From the NCBI RefSeq assembly GCF_005239225.2, contig NC_133301.1, positions 9,486,318 through 9,550,317 of the forward strand: a stretch of DNA of 64,000 nt. The letters are read 5' to 3'. Under the pieces are notes generated by a model. The model ran no database searches. It saw only the letters and a program-made list of their open reading frames with translations, and was not told where the DNA came from. How positions within the stretch are numbered: position 1 is the stretch's first letter; each line of letters begins with the position of its first letter. Source of the stretch: Populus alba. Taxonomy: Eukaryota; Streptophyta; Magnoliopsida; Malpighiales; Salicaceae. The position numbers and the translations under genes were made by a program. Positions 56,771 through 64,000 of the stretch are shown here, piece by piece.

Positions 56771-56983
56771 GACAGAATATTCTCTTGACATAATGAGAAT
56801 ATTCCGTTAACAGAGACAGAATATTCCGCTAACAGAGATAGAATATTTCTTTGGCAGTGACAGAATATTCTATTGACAGAATGAGAATATTCCGTTAACA
56901 GAGATAGAATATTCTCTTGGCAGTGACAGAATATTCCCTTGGCTTTGACAGAATATTCTTTATCAGAGACAGAATATTCCTTT
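56771..56983. repeat. Ten 22-bp repeats with GAATATTC palindromes (heat-shock-element-like)
   Basis: GAATATTC occurs at 56775, 56797, 56819, 56863, 56885, 56907, 56929, 56951 and 56972, with GAATATTT at 56841. Spacing is 22 bp throughout, 21 at the last step. Each fits nGAAnnTTCn, the inverted half-site pair of a heat-shock element. The array lies in the leader between primer site and gag. Whether it regulates transcription is not known. Confidence 0.85.
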
Positions 56984-57206
56984 CCTGAGTCAACTCGGTC
57001 AGATTGGTTTTTTGGCCAACTCAGTGATTTTGTAGCCCGTTTTTGGCCGAGTCAAGCTTGTTCCTAGCATTTTCAACTGTTCCGGACGCAACCGTGGTGT
57101 CCGTTTTGTGAAACAGCACACAGAAGTTACTGTTTTGGCTCTTTTGAGCATAAAAGTGCGTGTTTTAACAATTTCGGGAGTCCATTTGTAATCCAAAGGC
57201 GTCATA

Positions 57207-57578
57207 ATGGCTGATGTTCCAGAAGAAAAATCAGCGGGGAATGCTAGTATACCTCCACAATACATCCCGGTATCGAATACCAAATTTGAGGTGGAGAAGT
57301 TTGACGGGAAAGGTAATTTTGGCATGTGGAAATGTGAAGTTATGGATATGCTTGTCCAAATGAATTTGGATTTCACTCTAGAAGATAAACCGGAGGATTT
57401 GGATGAGAAAAGCTGGGAGAGGATAAATCGGTTAGCTTGCAGTTCCATCCGACTTTGTCTTGTAAAAGATCAGAAGTACGCCTTTTCAGAACAAAACTCT
57501 GCAAAGGAATTATGGCAAGCACTGGAGGACAAGTTTATGAAGAAGAGTATAGAGAATCGTCTCTACTTCCATGAATGA
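57207..57578 (+). pseudogene. Copia 5 gag, N-terminal part
   Basis: Begins MADVPEEKSAGNASIPPQY and contains FDGKGNFGMWKCEVMDMLVQ and NSAKELWQALEDKFMKKSI, typical of Tnt1-like gag. It ends at a TGA at 57576-57578 just after NRLYFH. The next frame (from 57571) resumes gag in a different register with [18 protein letters not shown]. Relatives have a short extra stretch between these, so a small frame-shifting deletion is the likely cause. Confidence 0.85.
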
Positions 57579-60500
57579 GCATCTGAATGATTTCAATAAA
57601 ATGATAGCTGATTTGAAGAATTTAGATGTGGAAATAGATGATGAAGATAAAGCTCTGTTATTATTGAATTCACTGCCTGACACATATGAACATCTCGTCA
57701 CCACTTTACTGTATGGTAAAGAAAAGATTAAATTCATTGATGTGTCCAATGCTTTGGTGAATAATGAGTACCGGAAGGAGGACCAGATTGTTCACAAGGA
57801 GTCAACGTCAGAAGCATTGACAGTTAGAGGCAGAACAAACCCTAGAAGATTTCGAGGGCGAGGGAGATCTCGCTCAAAATCTAGAGGAGAATCATCAAAC
57901 AGGCGATATCTTGCAAAAGATGAGAGTGCCTTTTGTCACAAAAAAGGGCACTGGAAGAAAGATTGTCCAATCAAGGGCAATAAGGAAAAAGATGAACCAG
58001 CTGTGAACGTTGCACGAGAAGAAGATGAACGAGACTTTGCATTCATGGTCTCATCACCAGAAAAACATTGTGGTGAATGGATTCTTGATTCTGCATGTTC
58101 TTATCACATGTCCCCTAACAAGCACTTATTCTCGAGACTTGAGGAGTTCGATGGAGGAGTTGTGTTTATGGGCAATAATAATGTTTCTGAGGTTAAAGGG
58201 ATTGGGACTATCCATCTGAAGATGCATAATGGGGTAGTCAAGACACTAACAGAGGTACGGTATGTACCTGACTTGAAGAAAAATCTCTTCTCACTTGGAG
58301 TCCTAGAATCCAGTGGTTATAAGATTATCATGCATGGTGGAGTCCTCAGAGCAATCCGTGGTGCATTAGTTGTCTTAAGAGGCACGAGGATAGGAAACTT
58401 ATATTTCCTAGATGGATCTACTGTTACTGGTATAGCAGTTGTTTCCAAAAGCCTAGAAGATGCTGAAGCAGATAATTCCAGACTTTGGCACATGCGCTTA
58501 GGGCATGCTGGTGAAAAGGCTTTGCAAGGACCAGTCAAGCAAGGTCTATTAAAAGGCGCCAAGACTGGGAAACATGGGTTCTGTGAGCATTGTGTTCTTG
58601 GAAAACAGACAAGGGTCAAGTTTGGCACTGCAATACACAACACAAAAGGGATTCTAGATTATGTTCACACAGATGTATGGGGACCTTCAAAGAATGAATC
58701 TCTTGGAGGTAATCGTTGGTTTGTTACTTTTATTGATGATTTCTCAAGACGAGTATGGGTGTACATGATGAAACACAAGGATGAGGTCCTTGATATCTTT
58801 CTAAAATGGAAGAAAATGGTAGAGACTCAAACGGGAAGGAGAGTTAAGACTCTTCGGTCAGATAATGGTGGTGAGTACACTTCAGATCCTTTCTTTGAAG
58901 TTTGCCAGGATGAAGGGATCAAGCGACATTTTACTGTGCGCAAAACACCACAACAAAATGGAGTAGCAGAACGCATGAACCGCATATTGGTGGAGAAAGT
59001 CCGATGTATGCTATCACATTCGGGACTAAGCAAAGTGTTCTGGGGCGAGGCATTAAGCTATGCTCGTCATATTGTTAATCGATTACCTTTAGCAGCATTA
59101 AATGGAAGAACCCCCTTGGAGGTATGGTCAGGTTCTCCTGCAAATGATTATGACTCTATGCGTATATTTGGTTGCTCAGCATATTATCATGTTACTGAGT
59201 CCAAGCTAGATCCTAGAGCCAAGAAAGCTATATTTTTGGGCTTTAGTGGAGGAGTAAAAGGTTACAGACTCTGGTGTTCTGAATCAAAGAAAGTGATTTT
59301 GAGTAGAGATGTCACTTTTGATGAGTCTGGCATGTTACAGCAGGAGAAATCACAGGAGAAGGAAAAACAGTCTGGTGATGCACAACAGGTGGAGTTGGAG
59401 ACTTCAGTCATCCCTGTAAAGACTGTTCAGACAATCCCTACTGAAGGAGATTCAGATGAAAGTTCAGATGAAGAGGATGCAACAACTCCAGCAACCACAC
59501 AACAAGAATCCATTGCAACGAGTAAACCGAAAAGAGTTATCAAGAAACCTGCTCGGTATTATGACATGGTGGCTTATGCACTTCCGGTGATTGATGATGG
59601 AATCCCCTACACCTACAAAGAAGCAGTACAGAGTGTAGAAAGTGCAAAATGGAAAGAGGCAATGGATGAAGAGATGAAATCTCTCCACAAGAATCAGACT
59701 TGGGATTTGGTACAACTCCCTAAAGAAAAGAAGACAATTGGTTGCAAGTGGGTATATGCCAAGAAGGAAGGTAATCCTGGAAAAGACAACATCCAATTCA
59801 AAGCAAGATTGGTAGCAAAAGGCTATGCTCAGAAGGAGGGGATAGATTATAATGAGGTATTCTCTCCAGTTGTTAAGCATTCATCAATTCGTATTTTGCT
59901 AGCCTTAGTTGCACAATTTGATTTGGAGTTAGCCCAACTTGATGTGAAAACTGCCTTCCTACATGGAGATTTGGAAGAGGAAATTTACATGTCTCAGCCA
60001 GATGGTTTTAAAGTCACTGGGAAAGAGAATTGGGCTTGTAAACTGAAGAAGTCATTGTATGGCTTGAAACAATCTCCTCGCCAGTGGTATAAGCGATTTG
60101 ATAAGTTCATGACAGAACATGGATACACACGGAGTCAGTTTGACAACTGTGTATATTTTCGCAAACTTCCTGATGGTTCTTTCATCTATTTGCTCTTATA
60201 TGTGGATGATATGTTGATTGCATCAAAGAGCAAGGTGGAGATTAATAGATTGAAAGCTCAACTGAGAACTGAGTTTGAAATGAAGGACCTTGGAGAAGCT
60301 AAGAAGATTCTTGGCATGGAGATTCAGAGAGACAGAAGAAAAGGCACAGTCTGTTTGACACAGACCCAATACTTGAAGAAAATTCTACAGAGATTTGGGG
60401 TAGATGGTAAGACCAAGCCGGTAAGCACACCTTTAGCTCCTCATTTTAAGCTAAGTGCTTCAATGTCTCCACGCACAGAGGAAGAGCGCAAACATATGGC

Positions 60501-61176
60501 TCAAATTCCGTATGCAAATGCAGTTGGTGCATTAATGTATGCAATGGTTTGTACAAGACCAGATATTTCACATGCTGTCAGTATGGTGAGCAGGTATATG
60601 CATGATCCGGGAAAGGGTCACTGGCAGGCAGTTAAGTGGATTCTACGGTACATTCATGGCACAACTGATATTGGTTTGAAGTTTGAGAGGGATGATAGAC
60701 TCGAACAAAATTTAGTTGGTTATGTGGATTCGGATTGTGCTGGTGACTTAGACAAGCGTCGTTCCACAACAGGCTATGTGTTTACACTTGCTAAAGGGCC
60801 TGTAAGTTGGAGGTCAACTTTACAATCAACAGTAGCTTTGTCAACAACTGAGGCAGAGTACATGGCAGTAACAGAAGCTTTCAAGGAAGCTATTTGGTTA
60901 CATGGGTTGATTGAAGATTTGGGAATTGCTCAAGAGCACGTTGATGTCCATTGTGATAGTCAAAGTGCCATTTGCCTTGCAAAGAATCAAGTTCATCATT
61001 CCCGCACCAAGCATATCGATGTTCGTTTTCATTTTGTTCGAGAAATTGTGGATGAAGGGGATATTCTGCTACAGAAAATTGGTACCGCAGATAATCCAGC
61101 TGACATGCTCACAAAATGTGTCTCAGGGATCAAGTTCCAACATTGTTTGGACTTGGTCAACATCTCTCGGTGTTGA
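57571..61176 (+). CDS. Copia 5 gag C-terminus and pol polyprotein
   Basis: Open frame of 1201 codons. Order: gag C-terminus (1-110); zinc knuckle at about 117-133, reading [14 protein letters not shown], where the first cysteine of CCHC is Ser; protease [13 protein letters not shown] (about 168-180); pre-integrase zinc region [12 protein letters not shown] and CEHCVLGKQ (about 307-350); integrase core [15 protein letters not shown] (about 429) and [10 protein letters not shown] (about 465); RT with [33 protein letters not shown] and YVDD (about 877); RNase H with [19 protein letters not shown] (about 1050) and [11 protein letters not shown]. The enzymes look complete. The loss lies in gag and the zinc knuckle. 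The true start is upstream in gag; this frame opens at an internal Met. Confidence 0.93.
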   Translation: MNEHLNDFNKMIADLKNLDVEIDDEDKALLLLNSLPDTYEHLVTTLLYGKEKIKFIDVSNALVNNEYRKEDQIVHKESTSEALTVRGRTNPRRFRGRGRSRSKSRGESSNRRYLAKDESAFCHKKGHWKKDCPIKGNKEKDEPAVNVAREEDERDFAFMVSSPEKHCGEWILDSACSYHMSPNKHLFSRLEEFDGGVVFMGNNNVSEVKGIGTIHLKMHNGVVKTLTEVRYVPDLKKNLFSLGVLESSGYKIIMHGGVLRAIRGALVVLRGTRIGNLYFLDGSTVTGIAVVSKSLEDAEADNSRLWHMRLGHAGEKALQGPVKQGLLKGAKTGKHGFCEHCVLGKQTRVKFGTAIHNTKGILDYVHTDVWGPSKNESLGGNRWFVTFIDDFSRRVWVYMMKHKDEVLDIFLKWKKMVETQTGRRVKTLRSDNGGEYTSDPFFEVCQDEGIKRHFTVRKTPQQNGVAERMNRILVEKVRCMLSHSGLSKVFWGEALSYARHIVNRLPLAALNGRTPLEVWSGSPANDYDSMRIFGCSAYYHVTESKLDPRAKKAIFLGFSGGVKGYRLWCSESKKVILSRDVTFDESGMLQQEKSQEKEKQSGDAQQVELETSVIPVKTVQTIPTEGDSDESSDEEDATTPATTQQESIATSKPKRVIKKPARYYDMVAYALPVIDDGIPYTYKEAVQSVESAKWKEAMDEEMKSLHKNQTWDLVQLPKEKKTIGCKWVYAKKEGNPGKDNIQFKARLVAKGYAQKEGIDYNEVFSPVVKHSSIRILLALVAQFDLELAQLDVKTAFLHGDLEEEIYMSQPDGFKVTGKENWACKLKKSLYGLKQSPRQWYKRFDKFMTEHGYTRSQFDNCVYFRKLPDGSFIYLLLYVDDMLIASKSKVEINRLKAQLRTEFEMKDLGEAKKILGMEIQRDRRKGTVCLTQTQYLKKILQRFGVDGKTKPVSTPLAPHFKLSASMSPRTEEERKHMAQIPYANAVGALMYAMVCTRPDISHAVSMVSRYMHDPGKGHWQAVKWILRYIHGTTDIGLKFERDDRLEQNLVGYVDSDCAGDLDKRRSTTGYVFTLAKGPVSWRSTLQSTVALSTTEAEYMAVTEAFKEAIWLHGLIEDLGIAQEHVDVHCDSQSAICLAKNQVHHSRTKHIDVRFHFVREIVDEGDILLQKIGTADNPADMLTKCVSGIKFQHCLDLVNISRC

Positions 61177-61268
61177 GCACCTTCAGGGTGCAGCGCCATA
61201 TGGCGCAATGGAGGCGGCATTGATTAATCACGAGGATTGGATGGAAAAATCTTGCCAAGGTGGAGATT

Positions 61269-61703
61269 TGTAGCAAATTGTCAACATTTGCAATTGTCAA
61301 CATTTTCTCAACCACCCTCTCCTTTACTCAACCACTATCAACCACTCTCTACTTGCTTTTTGACCACCACCACTTCCCACCAAGCTGCCAAGGCTCTCCT
61401 ATAAAGACAGAGACGAGAGAGTGCAGAGAAGGGAGAAGAGAGGAAGTGTGTCAAGTGCAGAGAAGAAAATAATGCAACTGTGAGAGTGAGAGTGAGTGAA
61501 AAATACAGATTTGAGAGAAACACCGAGTGTAGAGTGAAACACTGGGTTTTGTAGGATTGTATTGGGGTTGAGTTGAGTGTTTGTATTATTCCTCCAATAA
61601 TATACAATCTGTTGCCTCCGTGGACGTACCCAATTTTGGGGAACCACGTAAATCTGTTGTTTGTGTTTTATTTGTGTTTGCTTTCGATCCAGTATGCACA
61701 ACA
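61269..61703 (+). repeat. Copia 5 3' LTR
   Basis: 435 bp, following the PPT. It ends 10 bp before the first ATG of the downstream ankyrin frame. Confidence 0.92.
61399..61406 (+). promoter_or_regulatory. TATA-like box in the 3' LTR facing ankyrin gene B
   Basis: CTATAAAG, matching the one in the 5' LTR. If active in this LTR, transcription would run into the ankyrin frame, whose ATG is about 310 bp downstream. A short upstream ATG at 61694 would overlap the start. Confidence 0.45.
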
Positions 61704-61713
61704 ACAACTCTCT

Positions 61714-63397
61714 ATGCAATTTCAAATAGATATGCCGAAACCAGTACATGAGGAGCTTGAACGATGGAAGGCAGTTAAATTCCCAGATCCGATTGCAGAT
61801 TATTGTTTTTCTGAGCCAAATAAAATACTGAAGAAGGAGGTTTATACCTATGCAAAGAAAGACAACTTCAATGCCTTGTTTGGTCTCTTGTCCAATAAAC
61901 GGGACCGTGTATCATCAGAGGAAGTGCTCGATATCATTTTCAAACATGTTGCTGCCTCTGGAAATTCACTGCTTCATGTGGCAGCAAGCCATGGAAGCGA
62001 AGGTGTGAAACAGCTACTGTGTCATCACTTCCCCCTCCTAATCACCAGGAAAAATTTCCTGGGTGATAATGCGCTTCATCTGGCTGCCAGGGCTGGACGG
62101 TTTGACACAATTCAAAATCTCGTCAAGCATGTGAAAATTGATCCTCATAAAACACTTGAACTTGCTAGCTTGCTGAGGATGAAGAATAATAAAGGAAACA
62201 CCCCTTTGCATGATGCAGTCATCAAGGGTTGCCGAGAGGTGGCCTGTTTCCTCCTTTATGAAGACCTTGAAGTTTCCTACCACAAGAACAAGGAAGACAA
62301 GTCTCCCTTGTACTTGGCAGTAGAGAGTTGCGACGCGGAGATGATTGCTTCTTTTAAAGAAGCTATGCCGGAAGGAAATTTAGGTAATGACATGTTTTCA
62401 TCATTTCGACGTGAAAAATAACATGTTACACTTATAATTATTGGTCTCATTAAAACTGATTCTTCATAATTTCATTTTATGTAAAGCATAAAATTCAAGT
62501 CATTTCCATGCATTTTGAGTTTTTTGTATTGATTATCTAATTTTTAAATTATGCTGCACTAGAAAAACTAGCGGTCGGCAAGCCGGATATAATGCTTCCC
62601 GAGGACATAAAAGGGGGAAATCTCCTTCATCTTGCAGCATCAATGGGCTTCCTTTCTGGAGCAAGACTCCTGGTTAGTCGATGTCCTGTTGCCGCATCAC
62701 AAACAAACGACGAAGGCAACTTACCCATCCATGTTGCATGCCAGAAGGGCCATTAAAGTAGTACGCGAACTACTTACTTATTGGTTCGATCCAATGGATT
62801 TTCTCAACGAAAAAGGACAGAATATTCTTCACGTTGCAGCGGAGAGTGGACAGAGGAAAATAGTGGATGAAATATTGAGAAATCAAGATCTGGAAGCACT
62901 TATAAATGAGAAAGATTACGATGGAAATACACCTTTGCACTTGGCTGCAATGTATTGCCGCTCTGAGATAGTGCGGGCACTAGTGAGTGACAAGCGGGTG
63001 GATAAAAGGATTGTTAATAATGAAAAGTTGAATCTAGCTGGTGTTGTTGCGATATTATTGCGAGGCGGACGCTTTGAAGCACCAAAGTCAGATGGAATGG
63101 TATGCTTATATGCTGAGCCTTTTCGAAAAACTGACCTTATGGTGCCAATGGGCTTGCAATTGCTCTTGAACATCACGAGGGATCATACTCCAAATTAATC
63201 ATCATATATACAAAAACATTACAAAAACTGAATGCAAGAAGATACATTCAAATTCAGTTTCGAATGTATATTTACAAATTAATACTGTCTTTGCTTGTCC
63301 TTGATCAGAGCAAGCGAATCGATACCAAGCATGAGGATGATGCTGCGAGAAGTGTATGGAACAAATCGCAGGAAGCAGAAGTTCGCAAAATGGTAAG
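61714..63397 (+). pseudogene. Ankyrin-repeat (PGG-type) gene B, frameshifted, 3' end outside window
   Basis: Exon 1 61714-62381 (start MQFQIDMPKP; the ATG at 61732 equals the start of gene A), exon 2 62561 to about 63097, exon 3 about 63309-63397. A longer N-terminus than gene A includes ERWKAVKFPDPIADY and an extra loop NKRDRVSSEE. From LLITRKNFLGDNALHLAARAG on it is nearly identical to gene A. In exon 2 two bases are missing in GGGCCATTAAAGTAG (about 62754; gene A has GGGCCATCTTAAAGTAG), which shifts the frame within an ankyrin repeat and ends it early. The PGG exon is not in the window. The 3' LTR of copia 5 ends at 61703, so any transcript probably starts in or passes through the LTR. Confidence 0.8.
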
Positions 63398-64000
63398 ATT
63401 TTCGGTTTCAGAAACTTTCTTTCTTTCTTTGAAGTCTTGGCATGTGACTAACATCACAAAGGGTTTTCATTGCTCCATCATATTCTTTGTAAGTATCAAA
63501 ACATTCTTTCTTTAAATAAATATGAAAGGAGCATGCAAAATCTACAATCCATGAATTTTTCAAAACCTTATTACATTTATGATCCATGAGAACATCATCA
63601 TCTTTGCTCCCATCTTTCATGGTATTCGTAACATCTCTAGACTTCGTAATTCTTCTAAGGCGGCTTTCATCTTCTCACAATGATACCAAACATGGCCTTT
63701 GCAATATTGGCAATAAAAATATTCCACTCTCTTCTTGAGTGACTCTCTATGCAATAAAATGATCAAAAATTGGATTATGACATTTGCAATGACAATAAAA
63801 ATATTTCTTATAATTGTATTCCACTCTAGATCTAGAATCTCAAATAGAGTTATTTATACCATATCTACCTCCTTATGCCATGTTCCTCCCATGACAATCA
63901 TAATTTTATTTCCTAGATTACCTTCCATCACCAATGCCTCGTTACCTTTCAAAACCTTTTATTCTATCCAGTAAGATTAAACCTAAAGTTATCCTTTTAA
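63398..64000 (-). pseudogene. Ankyrin gene B intron 3 with a copia gag/protease relic
   Basis: Minus-strand reading around 63740-63640 gives CQYCKGHVWYHCEKMKAA, a degenerate CCHC knuckle. The frame 63620-63408 then gives DVLMDHKCNKVLKNSWIVDF and ACSFHIYLKKECFDTY, a mutated copia protease. The same relic in gene A has lost the knuckle portion. The remainder to 64000 is AT-rich intron. Confidence 0.55.

Larger units (their letters stand above)
56054..61703 (+). mobile_element. Ty1/copia retrotransposon 5, Tork/Tnt1-like, nearly complete
   Basis: LTRs 56054-56484 (431 bp) and 61269-61703 (435 bp), TGTAGCAAATTG...GCACAACA. TTGGTATCAGAGCG (56487-56500) is the primer site, and AAGGTGGAGATT precedes the 3' LTR as PPT. 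Flanks are GCAAC (56049-56053) and ACAAC (61704-61708), an imperfect target duplication. The pol frame of 1201 codons is open, but gag is broken by a short deletion. The element sits immediately upstream of ankyrin gene B in the same orientation. LTRs differ by about four substitutions and a few small indels. Confidence 0.94.

Noticed and set aside
61573..61713. LTR-encoded N-terminal extension of the ankyrin protein as a true chimeric protein
   Set aside because: The frame is open through the LTR but has no ATG until 61714. Translation would need a non-AUG start, so only an LTR promoter/UTR role is proposed.
1..64000. CRISPR arrays, phage or bacterial operons
   Set aside because: The repeats present are plant transposon subterminal motifs, minisatellites and microsatellites. 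There are no spacer-repeat structures, ribosome binding sites or bacterial gene organisation.

Overview
The window is nuclear DNA of a flowering plant. It carries spliced genes with GT-AG introns, an ACD6/ITN1-type ankyrin-PGG gene pair, a FRIGIDA-like fragment, many Ty1/copia and CACTA (En/Spm) transposons, and AT-rich intergenic DNA. A woody eudicot close to Populus/Salicaceae is my best guess, but that is inference from gene families. No bacterial features, tRNA, rRNA or CRISPR were seen.

Layout. 1-10847: a large CACTA element on the minus strand. Its right end (TAGTG) lies in the window and its left end is cut off. It holds a TNP2-type transposase, a Transposase_24-type second gene, several repeat arrays, and a 1595-bp solo LTR inserted in the transposase. 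10848-30600: intergenic DNA (duplication copy A) with a T-rich higher-order repeat, a FRIGIDA-like remnant split by a copia element (15071-20425), and a second copia (21571-26590). 30609-33930: the four-exon ankyrin-PGG gene A, the only host gene here that looks intact. 35366-38113: a 5' portion of a second CACTA element of the same family, joined to 75 bp of ankyrin-gene sequence. 38332-40067: another solo LTR. 41694-46554: a third copia. 47033-64000: duplication copy B, with a deleted copia (48439-51208), a nearly complete Tork/Tnt1-like copia (56054-61703), and ankyrin gene B (61714 onward), which has a 2-bp deletion and runs out of the window.

How the parts relate. Copies A and B are direct repeats of one ancestral block, and each has taken different transposons. 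The block contained an intergenic stretch, the FRIGIDA-like exon, more intergenic DNA and the ankyrin gene. Each copy therefore shows empty insertion sites for transposons in the other. The 5-bp target duplications and the 3-bp CACTA duplication can be read directly against these paralogous sites.

No dedicated defence or metabolic system was found. The most interesting items are: ten GAATATTC palindromes at 22-bp spacing in the leader of the youngest-looking copia; an LTR ending 10 bp before the ATG of ankyrin gene B; a near-identical 1.2-kb tract shared by the two ankyrin genes; the CACTA/ankyrin junction; and the repeat arrays with inverted-repeat units inside the CACTA element and the T-rich block. 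All boundaries and similarities were read by eye, so family assignments rest on recognised motifs and not on searches.
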